Below, piece after piece: positions 1 through 7,866 of a stretch of DNA of 64,000 bases (positions are counted from its first letter, which is position 1; each line of letters begins with the position of its first letter). The notes under the pieces are model-generated. The model searched no databases, was not told where the DNA came from, and was given only the letters and a program-made list of their open reading frames with translations. Origin of the DNA: a candidate division Zixibacteria bacterium HGW-Zixibacteria-1 (GTDB lineage: Bacteria; Zixibacteria; MSB-5A5; GN15; PGXB01); assembly GCA_002838945.1 (NCBI GenBank), contig PGXB01000008.1:1-64000 (forward strand), read 5' to 3'. Position numbers and translations under genes: made by a program.

Positions 1-62
1 CGCCGTCATTCGAGCCTGGGTTTTAAAAATCCAGTTGACTTCGAACGGGCGGCTACCCTATC

Positions 63-863
63 TTAACTATGTGTCCATTTTTTTAGGGGAAGACCAACAC
101 GTATAATCAATGCATCCCAATCGGTTGAATATGTGGCGCCTGCCATGACAAATCCACCATCAGACAATGGCAATAAGGCTGTTGTCCATTTATCTTTCAA
201 TGAATCACCATATGTTTCAAGCCAGATGCTGGTTCCAAGAGAATTGAGTTTTAGTAAAAAGGGATTAAAAAGGTTATCTTGATTCAGTGTTCCATATGTA
301 CCAGTAATTGCCAAATTTCTATTTGTAGTTTGTACTATTTTGTATGGATCAATATAATTATCTGAAGTATGATACTGTGTCCATACAATATCCCCATTTT
401 TATTAGTTTTAATCACGCAAGTCTCAATATTCGAGAATAGGTATAGACGAAATGCCGACACAAAGACGAATCCGCTGTCATAAGTTTGACATACTGATCT
501 ACCCTCAAGTTCATATCCGTTGTTGATTCTTTTTCGCCATTCGACATTTCCTGTACTATCCAGTTTTCTAAGATTTACATCACATCCATTATCACTTGTG
601 TCTATCACCACGCTTAATAATATATATCCCTTATCAAAAGTCGGTTGTATATCCACCGCATACTCTGAGGTATCTTCCTCATAAATATGCGTCCATTCCA
701 ATTCTGAAAAAGATTTAGCGGAAAGATAGCTGGCCGATTCTGCCATGAGGTTATTTGCGGAGAAAAATACAAGTAAAAGCGTTACAAGGAAAATTGCCAA
801 AAAGCGAAGTTGTCTGCCCAGGTTGAGAGTCACAATTTTTCCAAAAAAATCACATGAATTCAT
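63..863 (-). CDS. Secreted propeller-like repeat protein, possibly C-terminally truncated
   Basis: A hydrophobic stretch at about residues 20-40, followed by AES, looks like a signal peptide, so export is inferred. The rest holds about four degenerate repeats of roughly 50 residues. Each has a pattern like DGGFV.AG near its start and K.N..G...W near its end, as in delta-60/beta-propeller-like secreted proteins of FCB bacteria. The ATG at 861-863 is preceded on the minus strand by AAAGGAG, a good ribosome site. Relatives normally continue with more repeats and a type IX C-terminal domain; here translation stops after KKWTHS, just past an A7 run, without any such domain. Either this is a short family member or the gene was shortened. 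Molecular function unknown. Confidence 0.75.
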   Translation of the reverse strand: MNSCDFFGKIVTLNLGRQLRFLAIFLVTLLLVFFSANNLMAESASYLSAKSFSELEWTHIYEEDTSEYAVDIQPTFDKGYILLSVVIDTSDNGCDVNLRKLDSTGNVEWRKRINNGYELEGRSVCQTYDSGFVFVSAFRLYLFSNIETCVIKTNKNGDIVWTQYHTSDNYIDPYKIVQTTNRNLAITGTYGTLNQDNLFNPFLLKLNSLGTSIWLETYGDSLKDKWTTALLPLSDGGFVMAGATYSTDWDALIIRVGLPLKKWTHS

Positions 864-1419
864 CGTGATTCTCCTTTGAGATTAAATTGTCAATAATAAA
901 TATCGGATGAAGGAACATATTAATTTTAAACACCTCCTTTCCTTAAAATAATAGTAGATGTAGATATCGACAATATTGGGAATCGTGGTTTGATTTTAAG
1001 TGTTGTTTTCTTTTAACCTGAAAGTATTAAACACCCAATATCCTAAGGATGAAAGTTATATACTAATCTTGCGTGGTGTTGCGTCAAAGATGCTTTATAA
1101 AAACTATATACAATCAATAGCGTCCAGTTAATTTTGTCAAGGGGCAATGAGCATTTCATTTCCGCCATTTTTTTATTTTCGTGCGGACAAATAGCCCGGC
1201 TATGTATTTTGCGTTAAAGTAAAAGGGAGAGTTGGGGTTATGGATGAGTGGACCAAGTCTACGCAATATTGTCAACGGATTAAGGAAATTTTGCACGAAT
1301 TAGGCGGAAAAGCGTCTTAATATATGGGAAACTGTAAAAAAACAGTTGTCAGAGAAGTGGTTTTTGGTTATAATTACTGGCTGAAATAGGACTTTAGCTG
1401 TTGAGGAGTGATAAATAAA
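864..1419. other. AT-rich intergenic stretch with two weak small ORFs
   Basis: About 550 bases between divergent genes. On the minus strand a 22-codon frame (918 to 850) has a very strong AAGGAGGTG upstream, but 14 bases from its ATG, and it runs over the start of the downstream repeat protein; it could be a leader peptide. On the plus strand a 26-codon frame (1240-1320) begins after GGGAGAGTTGGGG. Neither has a recognisable product. I see no tRNA, repeat or clear terminator here. Confidence 0.35.
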
Positions 1420-1875
1420 ATGAAAAAGTTGGTATTATTACTTTTGGTTGCCTTTGCCATTCTGGCCAGTTGCGCTAAAGATATTATTATTGCCCAGCAA
1501 AGTGAACTAAGAGGTGCGTATACGGGGTTATATAAATACGTTATAAATTACGAAGTCGGCGGAATATCCCCTATAACATCCGAGCAATATGTTGACTGGA
1601 CATTTACTGATCAGAAATTTTACTGTAATGTAAACGATTCAATTAACAACCAATGGCTGTGCAATGTCTCCGGGAATTATAAGCTTGAAAATGTACTGGT
1701 ATTCTCCGATACCCTTCTCGGAGCTCAGACCTGTGACAGGGACCGTGTTCCAATAGGGAACTTCCAGTTAATTCGCTATCAGGACAATGAGGGGAAAATA
1801 GACTCATTGAAAATAACTCAGGAAGACTTTGCGGACCATATTGCAAAACTCTTGATGCTTTATCCTTCTGATTAA
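1420..1875 (+). CDS. Small lipoprotein, paralogue of the next gene
   Basis: The first residues MKKLVLLLLVAFAILASC form a lipoprotein signal peptide with lipobox LASC, so the mature protein should be lipid-anchored at its Cys after Lgt/LspA/Lnt processing. The ATG at 1420 fits the GAGGAG at 1403-1408 better than the in-frame GTG at 1408, which lies inside that site. The mature part, about 130 residues, has the order YTG.YK, W.F, C, C..SGNY, which recurs in the lipoprotein just downstream, so the two look like tandem duplicates. No enzymatic motif is visible. It is probably a small beta-rich envelope protein of unknown role. A terminator follows directly. Confidence 0.8.
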   Translation: MKKLVLLLLVAFAILASCAKDIIIAQQSELRGAYTGLYKYVINYEVGGISPITSEQYVDWTFTDQKFYCNVNDSINNQWLCNVSGNYKLENVLVFSDTLLGAQTCDRDRVPIGNFQLIRYQDNEGKIDSLKITQEDFADHIAKLLMLYPSD

Positions 1876-1892
1876 TAATTGGGGCAGGTTTT

Positions 1893-1922
1893 GTCTCCGC
1901 TGAAGTGGAGGCTTTTTTTTCT
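1893..1922 (+). terminator. Rho-independent terminator between the two lipoprotein genes
   Basis: An eight-pair stem (GTCTCCGC with GTGGAGGC, including two G-T pairs) closes a TGAA tetraloop and is followed by eight T. It sits right after the first lipoprotein stop. Confidence 0.8.
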
Positions 1923-1940
1923 TGAATGAGGGAATTTGTT

Positions 1941-2414
1941 ATGTCTTTAAAGAACTGTTTCATCTGGCTTTCTGCCTCGTTTATACTCCTCACTACAGCG
2001 ATGGCCTTTATATTCGGCTGCAGCAGTAATGATAAAAGCACGTCGCCGGTTGAATTTACTTATCCGCATACATACACCGGAACATATAAAGCTGTCGAAA
2101 ATTGGATGACGGCCGACTCTATTTGGACATATTGCAATGCGACTTTTATATTTGCCAAAGATCATATCTTTACAATTGTGATCGATACCGCCAGTTGTGA
2201 AGGCGATTTCAACCCATGCAGCGCCCAGGGCAATTATTCATTCTCCGGAGACAGCCTGTTTATCGAGATAACCAATGAGAATTACAGAAGTGAATTGTGT
2301 TCAGTGGAATATGGAAGCGCCTATACCGGCTATAGATATATAATCGACGGCGACTATATTGTATTCGAATCCCGAGGCAACAAATACCGCAAAATCGAGT
2401 TTAAAGGCCGATAA
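1941..2414 (+). CDS. Small lipoprotein, paralogue of the preceding gene
   Basis: The signal peptide ends in the lipobox-like FIFGC followed by SSNDKSTSP, a typical Ser/Asn-rich tether after the lipidated Cys. I start at ATG 1941 because GAGGGA lies just upstream; an in-frame ATG at 1926 overlaps that site. The body repeats the layout of the upstream lipoprotein: YTGTYKA, W, C.ATF, C, then CSAQGNYSFSGDSLFIEI matching its neighbour's CNVSGNYKLENVLVFSD. The two cysteines shared around the SGNY motif may form a disulfide. Function unknown; envelope location is inferred from the lipobox. Confidence 0.8.
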   Translation: MSLKNCFIWLSASFILLTTAMAFIFGCSSNDKSTSPVEFTYPHTYTGTYKAVENWMTADSIWTYCNATFIFAKDHIFTIVIDTASCEGDFNPCSAQGNYSFSGDSLFIEITNENYRSELCSVEYGSAYTGYRYIIDGDYIVFESRGNKYRKIEFKGR

Positions 2415-2449
2415 ATCTTTTTCTTCAACAATCCTTTTTTTCAATTTTT

Positions 2450-2601
2450 ACTGACAGCCCTTGTCAGTGACTCTTCTTAATATATCTCAAGGACGCAGAA
2501 AGTCATCCGCTTTGGGGGCGCCGAGGTGGCCTTATATGCCGGTTAAATGGGCGCATAGGAGGCCATGTAATGCCAGTCATTAAAGAGGCGAGGAGGGGAA
2601 T
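2450..2601 (+). promoter_or_regulatory. Structured 5' leader ahead of the ComM-like gene
   Basis: This leader contains a perfect six-pair inverted repeat CTGACA/TGTCAG (about 2451-2467). It also holds a long hairpin in which TGGCCT (2527-2532) pairs with AGGCCA (2560-2565) and, after a 2x2 internal loop, TATGC (2535-2539) pairs with GCATA (2553-2557). The second hairpin ends about 20 bases before the GAGGAGGGG ribosome site. I could not match it to a known riboswitch class. Confidence 0.4.
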
Positions 2602-4140
2602 ATGCTTGCCAAGGTTTATTCGGCTGCGACGCTTGGGGTCAACGCCTATTTGGTGGAAGTCGAAGCCGATATACAGCAGCAGCTTCCGCTGTTCATCACG
2701 GTCGGATTGCCGGATGGGGCGGTGCGCGAATCCAAGGAACGGGTGACAGCGGCCATCAAGAATTCCGATTTTGTTTTTCCAGCCAAGAAAATAACCATCA
2801 ATCTGGCCCCGGCCGATATTCGCAAAGAGGGGTCGGCTTTCGATTTACCGATGGCGGCCGGGATTCTGGCCGCGACCGGGCAGATACTCAGGGAAAGTTT
2901 TGCTGATTATGTTCTTCTGGGGGAACTGTCGCTCGACGGGGCGGTACGGCCGGTGCCGGGAGTGCTGCCGATGGCGATGCATGTGCAGGACGCCGATGGG
3001 GTGAAAGGGATTATTGTTCCGAAGGAAAATGCTCCTGAAGCGGCCATGGCCGAGAACCTGAAAGTGTACCCGGTGACAACACTCAAAGAGGCAGTCCATT
3101 TTCTGGAGGATGAAAGCAGTCTCAAGCCGTATGAGCTGGATATCAGTTCGGTTTTTTCGTCTTCGCGGAAGTATGATGTCGATTTTTGTGATGTCAAGGG
3201 CCAGGAATCGACCAAACGGGCGCTTGAGGTGGCCGCGGCGGGCGGGCATAACATTATCATGGTCGGCCCGCCCGGCTCCGGCAAAACCATGCTGGCCCGG
3301 CGCCTGCCGACCATACTGCCCGATATTACTATCCCCGAGGCATTGGAGACGACCAAGATTCATTCGGTGGCGGGGCTTCTCTCGAACAACACGGCGCTGA
3401 TTGCGACGCGGCCGTTCCGGGCGCCGCATCATACTGTCTCGGATGCCGGATTGATCGGCGGCGGGAGGATTCCCAAGCCGGGTGAGGTTTCGCTGGCGCA
3501 CCACGGGGTCCTGTTTCTCGATGAGATTGCGGAGTTCCACAAGGATGTCCTGGAGGTGCTTCGCCAGCCCATGGAAGACGGTCAGGTGACGCTGTCGCGG
3601 GCGACCATGTCACTCACCTATCCGGCGTCGTTTATGCTTGCGGCGGCGATGAACCCGTGCCCGTGCGGCTATTTCGGCGACAATTCGCATGAGTGTAATT
3701 GTACGTCGGCCGCCATTCAACGGTACATGTCGCGCATTTCGGGACCGTTACTTGATCGCATCGATATTCATATCACGGTGCCGTCGGTGAAGTTCAAGGA
3801 ATTGTCATCGGATGCCTGCGGCGAGAAATCGATTGTTATTCGGGAACGGGTCAACGCCGCCCGCAAACGCCAGCAGGAGCGGTTCAGAAACGAGAAAAAG
3901 ATTTTTTGCAATGCGCATATGCAGTCGAAGGATATTCGGAATTTCTGCAAAATCGACGAGAAATCCAAATCGCTCTTGAATCTGGCCATCACCAAACAGG
4001 GGCTCTCCGCGAGGGCGTACGACCGGATTTTGAAAGTGTCCCGAACCATCGCCGACCTGGAGAATAATGAAAATATCGAAACGACCCATATCGCGGAAGC
4101 AATCCACTATCGTTCGCTTGACAGAAATTTATGGCTGTAG
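2602..4140 (+). CDS. comM: YifB/ComM family Mg-chelatase-like AAA+ ATPase
   Basis: A 512-residue protein of full family length. It has an N-terminal ChlI-like domain with a Lon-protease-like fold (about 20-170), an AAA+ core with Walker A GPPGSGKT at 222-229 and Walker B LFLDE near 305, a Cys-rich insert (NPCPCGYFGD...CNC), and a C-terminal Mg-chelatase-type helical domain. ComM is a hexameric helicase that promotes branch migration when incoming single-stranded DNA is integrated in natural transformation; the family is widespread even where competence is unproven. ATG with GAGGAGGGG upstream. It stands alone and converges on the barrel gene with only four bases between stops. Confidence 0.93.
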   Translation: MLAKVYSAATLGVNAYLVEVEADIQQQLPLFITVGLPDGAVRESKERVTAAIKNSDFVFPAKKITINLAPADIRKEGSAFDLPMAAGILAATGQILRESFADYVLLGELSLDGAVRPVPGVLPMAMHVQDADGVKGIIVPKENAPEAAMAENLKVYPVTTLKEAVHFLEDESSLKPYELDISSVFSSSRKYDVDFCDVKGQESTKRALEVAAAGGHNIIMVGPPGSGKTMLARRLPTILPDITIPEALETTKIHSVAGLLSNNTALIATRPFRAPHHTVSDAGLIGGGRIPKPGEVSLAHHGVLFLDEIAEFHKDVLEVLRQPMEDGQVTLSRATMSLTYPASFMLAAAMNPCPCGYFGDNSHECNCTSAAIQRYMSRISGPLLDRIDIHITVPSVKFKELSSDACGEKSIVIRERVNAARKRQQERFRNEKKIFCNAHMQSKDIRNFCKIDEKSKSLLNLAITKQGLSARAYDRILKVSRTIADLENNENIETTHIAEAIHYRSLDRNLWL

Positions 4141-4144
4141 AGGG

Positions 4145-4783
4145 TTACAGGCTCAGGTTTATGGATAACATCGGAACAAGACTTTTAAAATCACCCGATA
4201 CATCGGGGCCCATTATACCTCCGCTATCGATCAGGTCGAAAAAGGGAAAGTATCCGTTCAGGGCCAGACTGAAACCGAACCTGGAACTCAATTTTGCGGT
4301 AAGCTTAATACCGAAATAAGCGCCGATGGCATCATAATGGGTGGTGGTCGTGTCGCTGACGCCGGTGACGTAATTGCCGGATTTCTGATTTTTGGTGAGA
4401 ATATAATACCCCGGACCGACAAATAGCTCACTGGTAATGTTTTTCGATAATTTTTCGCTGATTCCCATATAAGGAGCAACGACCCACATTCGGTAGTCAA
4501 GTTCCCCCCAAGCGCCTGAAATCGTCGGAATAACCAGATAACCGTTATCGTAATAATTCAAAGTCGTAATGATACCAAATGAATGATATTTGTTAAGGCG
4601 GTAGGAATAGCCGAGGGAGAAAGCATGACCGGCATCGGAATACTCCATTTTTAGCAGGTTGCCATATCCGTAGGAGAGGCTGATTGTATGTGGCTTTTGA
4701 ATGGCAACGCTTTCCGCAGTCTGAGCAAACGCGGCGGGCGCGATTATCAGGAAAAACAGAATTGTCAGTTTGACGCCCTTCAT
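4145..4783 (-). CDS. Outer-membrane beta-barrel-like protein
   Basis: After a signal peptide (MKGVKLTILFFLIIAPAAFAQ) the protein alternates polar and hydrophobic residues in short strands separated by turns such as YGYGN and GYYIL, and ends in the hydrophobic strand SINLSL. This is the layout of an eight-stranded barrel of the OmpA/OmpW sort. Start chosen at the codon 4781-4783 because AAGGAGGGG lies seven bases upstream; the in-frame ATG at 4813 would add residues ahead of the signal peptide. No specific family is recognised. Outer-membrane location is inferred; a soluble periplasmic beta protein is the alternative. Confidence 0.7.
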   Translation of the reverse strand: MKGVKLTILFFLIIAPAAFAQTAESVAIQKPHTISLSYGYGNLLKMEYSDAGHAFSLGYSYRLNKYHSFGIITTLNYYDNGYLVIPTISGAWGELDYRMWVVAPYMGISEKLSKNITSELFVGPGYYILTKNQKSGNYVTGVSDTTTTHYDAIGAYFGIKLTAKLSSRFGFSLALNGYFPFFDLIDSGGIMGPDVSGDFKSLVPMLSINLSL

Positions 4784-4857
4784 AATACCCCTCCTTGTTC
4801 CGTCCACTAACATAGACGTGGCTATTTATATAATATACAATGAAAAAATATCTTCAC

Positions 4858-4885
4858 TTGACTTTTTATGCGCCGTATTTAACTT
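4858..4885 (+). promoter_or_regulatory. Candidate sigma-70 promoter for the GAF-PP2C phosphatase gene
   Basis: TTGACT (4858-4863) and TAACTT (4880-4885) are separated by 16 bases. The expected transcript start near 4892 leaves room for the AGAGGA ribosome site at about 4897. Confidence 0.4.
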
Positions 4886-4909
4886 GAAGTAATTTAGAGG
4901 ATTGCGATA

Positions 4910-6646
4910 ATGAGCCGACAGACAAAAATGGAAAAAATGCTGCTCTTTGCCGGGCGGATGCTTACTTCGACGCTGGATTATGAAGAGCTGATGAAGCTGG
5001 TAATGGAATTGACGATTAAGTCAACCGATGCCGAAGCCGCTCTGGTTTACCGGCTTGACAAGGGGGAGCCGGCGGTTCGGGGTCGTTTTTTAAAAGCCAA
5101 TGAGAATGAAGTCAAATATTATAAATTAGGCAGGGGCGAGGGGATCATCGGCTGGGTGGCCGAGAACCGCGAGCCGCAGGTGGTTCATGATGTCCTGAAG
5201 GATCCCCGGTTTTCTCAGAAGCTCGAAGGTTTTCTGGATATCAAGTTCAAATCGGTTCTTGCCGTTCCGCTGATCGGCCGGGGGCAGATGATCGGCGTTA
5301 TCGAGGCGGTTAATAAGATCGGCGGCGAATTTGACAATATTGATATGGATACTCTGGTCGGGCTGGCCAATCAGTTTGCGGTCGGCATCGACAATGCCAA
5401 TCTGTATCGCGAGGCAAACCGGCGGGCGGTGGAGCAGCAGCTTCTTTATGAGGTCAGCAAAAAGCTCTCGAGCACGCTGAATATTGATGAAGTTTTGCAA
5501 CAGATTCTTGACTCATTGAAAAAGGTGGTCGGTTTTACAGCCGGGGGCGTTTTTTTGCTCAATGAGGCAAAAGGCGAGGTGAGCACCATATTTTCGGTCG
5601 GATATGACTCGGATCAGGATAAATATCTGGAGTTGAAAATCGGACAGGGCCTGGTTGGTTGGGTAGCCAGAAGCGGCGAACCGGTGATCGTCCCCGATGT
5701 CACAAAGGATGACCGGTATATAAGCGCACTTCCGCAGACAAAATCGGAAATTGTGACGCCGATAAAAATCGACGGGCGCATTCTTGGCGTATTGAATCTT
5801 GAATCGGACCGTCTTGCCAATTACGATAAAAATTCACTCGAACTTCTGACTGCGTTCGCCAGCCATGCGGCGATATCGATCGAGCGGGCGACCCTTCATG
5901 AGAGCATGATAAGGAACCAGCGGCTTCAGGAGCAGTTGCATATTGCGCGACAGATTCAATTGACTTTTATTCCCAAAAAAGAACCGGTTATTCCCGGATA
6001 TGATGTTTCCGGAATTAATATTCCATCCGGTGAGGTGGGCGGTGACTATTTCGATTTTATCAAAATTATCGACAATCAAACCGGGATAGCCATTGCCGAC
6101 GTTTCCGGCAAGGGGATTCCCGCCTCACTGCTGATGGCCTCGTTCCGGGCCTCGCTTATCGCCGAAATTAGAAATAACTATGCCATTCGTACGATCTGTT
6201 CCAAGGTGAATTCATTGATGTATGAATCGGTCGAGCAGGGTAATTATGTCACCGCCTTTTATGGTGTTCTCGACTCCAAGAATAATATTTTCACTTTTTC
6301 GAACTGCGGACATAATCGGCCCATATTGCTGCGTCATGACGGATCGATAGAATATCTTCGTGAGGGCGGATTGGCGATGGGTATTATGCCGGACATCAAG
6401 TATGAAGAGCGCCCCATCTTCCTGCAATCGGGGGATACTATTGTATTTTATACCGATGGTGTAACCGAGATCAATAATGCCGACGGGGAGGAATTCGGCG
6501 AAAAGCACCTGGTTGAGGCTCTTCTTGAATTCAAAGATTTAAAGGCAAGAGAGATCCACCGGAAAATTTACCAGAAAATTAAATCTTTCGCTGCGGCGAA
6601 TCATACCTATGATGACCTGACGATGATTGTCCTTAAAAAACTTTAG
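4910..6646 (+). CDS. GAF-GAF-PP2C (RsbU/SpoIIE-type) serine phosphatase
   Basis: The 578-residue cytoplasmic protein has two GAF sensory domains (about 20-170 and 190-335), a short helical linker (QLHIARQIQ) and a C-terminal PPM/SpoIIE phosphatase domain (about 360-578). The metal-binding aspartates are visible in GGDYFDF, IADVSGKG, FYTDGVTE and YDDLTMIV, so it should be active. Such enzymes dephosphorylate anti-sigma-factor antagonists in partner-switching pathways. GAF domains usually bind a small molecule or mediate dimerisation; which ligand cannot be told. No anti-sigma kinase or antagonist gene is nearby, so the partner must lie elsewhere. No membrane segment. Confidence 0.9.
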   Translation: MSRQTKMEKMLLFAGRMLTSTLDYEELMKLVMELTIKSTDAEAALVYRLDKGEPAVRGRFLKANENEVKYYKLGRGEGIIGWVAENREPQVVHDVLKDPRFSQKLEGFLDIKFKSVLAVPLIGRGQMIGVIEAVNKIGGEFDNIDMDTLVGLANQFAVGIDNANLYREANRRAVEQQLLYEVSKKLSSTLNIDEVLQQILDSLKKVVGFTAGGVFLLNEAKGEVSTIFSVGYDSDQDKYLELKIGQGLVGWVARSGEPVIVPDVTKDDRYISALPQTKSEIVTPIKIDGRILGVLNLESDRLANYDKNSLELLTAFASHAAISIERATLHESMIRNQRLQEQLHIARQIQLTFIPKKEPVIPGYDVSGINIPSGEVGGDYFDFIKIIDNQTGIAIADVSGKGIPASLLMASFRASLIAEIRNNYAIRTICSKVNSLMYESVEQGNYVTAFYGVLDSKNNIFTFSNCGHNRPILLRHDGSIEYLREGGLAMGIMPDIKYEERPIFLQSGDTIVFYTDGVTEINNADGEEFGEKHLVEALLEFKDLKAREIHRKIYQKIKSFAAANHTYDDLTMIVLKKL

Positions 6647-6729
6647 GGACGTCTTCTTTCAATTTTATTACAAATTATCCATATTGATGTCTCTCCAAAA
6701 AAGTGGAGATTTATAAGAAAATTATAGGA

Positions 6730-6758
6730 TTGACATCCTTGATTCTTTCCATTAAGTT
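6730..6758 (+). promoter_or_regulatory. Candidate promoter for the haem-domain lipoprotein
   Basis: A perfect TTGACA (6730-6735), 17 bases, then TAAGTT (6753-6758). The start would fall near 6765, followed by GGAGG at 6780 and ATG at 6790. A small 6-bp hairpin at 6692-6709 lies just upstream and may end the previous transcript. Confidence 0.45.
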
Positions 6759-6789
6759 ATATCAAAGATCTGAAAAATCCGGAGGAATC

Positions 6790-7818
6790 ATGAAAAAATC
6801 AGCAATTCTGTTATTGATTGTGCTCCTGGCCCTTTTTATCGCCTGCAGCGACAATGACGACAGCGGCACCAATGGAAATGGTACTACGCCGCCAGTTCGG
6901 TTGGTCGTCAATACGACGGCACAGCCGTCACCGACAGATGTCAATGTCGGCTGGGGCGGAGTTGATTCGGCTGTGGTGGTGATCGGCGGTTCCACCACTT
7001 ATGGTATTAATCCCAATCTCGGCAAACAGAATGTCGTTCTCAAAGCGATTCTCAGGAACAATATTCTTTATATCAGGGCAAAATGGCATGATGCCACCGC
7101 CAGTATCTGGGGAAATCATATTCGGAGAACTGCCCTGGAAGGAAATTTCGAGCAAAATGTGTATGAAGGCGAAGACAAACTACTAATGATCTTTGATGGC
7201 CAGAATAATGGTGATGAAAAGGCCGACTGCGCTTCGATGTGTCATATCACCGAGCATTATACCACCGGCGGCGGCAATGTCGATGCCTGGAAGTGGCTGG
7301 CTACCAAGACATCACCCGGATTGATGGCTGAGGACGAGTGGTGGACCGATGCCGATCGATTGCTGGATTCGCGCCAGCCTAATACATATGTATATCGCGA
7401 GAACTGGAATACAAATACTAATCATGCCTATTGGATGCATACAACCGGACCGGCTTATACCGAACCGTTTTTGTATTTAGAAGATACGGTTGCAATGAAT
7501 CCCCTGGCTGCCTGGGATGTGGGTGATAAAATACCGGGTTATGGCATCGATTCGACTGTCCGCACCTCGGGAACGCGGACTTTGAGCTCTGTCTGGGATG
7601 TAACGGCTATTTCGGAATTCGACAGCACCGGAGATATGACCAACTGGACCTGGACGGTAGTTATGGCGCGGGCGACCAATACCGGACATACCGACGATGT
7701 CAACCTGACCGATCTGGATTCGATCCAGGTTGCCATTGCCGCGACCAATAACGATGCGGTCGGCTCGACGACCACGCATTCCGGTGCAAAACCGTTCTGG
7801 CTGATTTTAAAACCGTAA
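6790..7818 (+). CDS. Ethylbenzene-dehydrogenase-type haem-binding lipoprotein
   Basis: The signal peptide ends in lipobox LFIAC, with the lipidated Cys at residue 19, then a Ser/Asn/Gly-rich tether. Residues of about 60-340 resemble the haem-binding gamma-subunit domain (EB_dh) found in ethylbenzene dehydrogenase and in respiratory membrane-bound cytochromes, with the features YIRAKWHD, DKLLMIFD and DVWKW-like DAWKWLA. A CASMCH sequence at residues 147-152 is a C-x3-C-H motif, possibly a non-standard c-type haem site. Start at ATG 6790 with GGAGG six bases upstream. Likely an electron-transfer or haem protein facing the periplasm. No oxidoreductase partner gene adjoins it, so its pathway is unknown. 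Confidence 0.75.
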   Translation: MKKSAILLLIVLLALFIACSDNDDSGTNGNGTTPPVRLVVNTTAQPSPTDVNVGWGGVDSAVVVIGGSTTYGINPNLGKQNVVLKAILRNNILYIRAKWHDATASIWGNHIRRTALEGNFEQNVYEGEDKLLMIFDGQNNGDEKADCASMCHITEHYTTGGGNVDAWKWLATKTSPGLMAEDEWWTDADRLLDSRQPNTYVYRENWNTNTNHAYWMHTTGPAYTEPFLYLEDTVAMNPLAAWDVGDKIPGYGIDSTVRTSGTRTLSSVWDVTAISEFDSTGDMTNWTWTVVMARATNTGHTDDVNLTDLDSIQVAIAATNNDAVGSTTTHSGAKPFWLILKP

Positions 7819-7837
7819 GAGAATTATCGATTTCTTA

Positions 7838-7866
7838 AAGCCGGCTGTTATTGGCCGGCTTTTTTA
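7838..7866 (+). terminator. Rho-independent terminator after the haem lipoprotein
   Basis: AAGCCGGC (7838-7845) pairs with GCCGGCTT (7854-7861) and is followed by a T run. It lies between convergent genes; on the minus strand the matching T run is poorer, so it mainly serves the plus strand. Confidence 0.85.

Noticed and set aside
1-62. A tRNA-like piece (TTCGAG, GGTTTT) at the left edge
   Set aside because: It cannot be folded into a T-arm plus acceptor stem, and no anticodon arm is seen.
2450-2601. A c-di-GMP (GEMM) riboswitch ahead of the ComM-like gene, suggested by GGACGCA
   Set aside because: The rest of the GEMM core (GCAAACC partner and the tetraloop receptor) is not present. Kept only as an unnamed hairpin leader.
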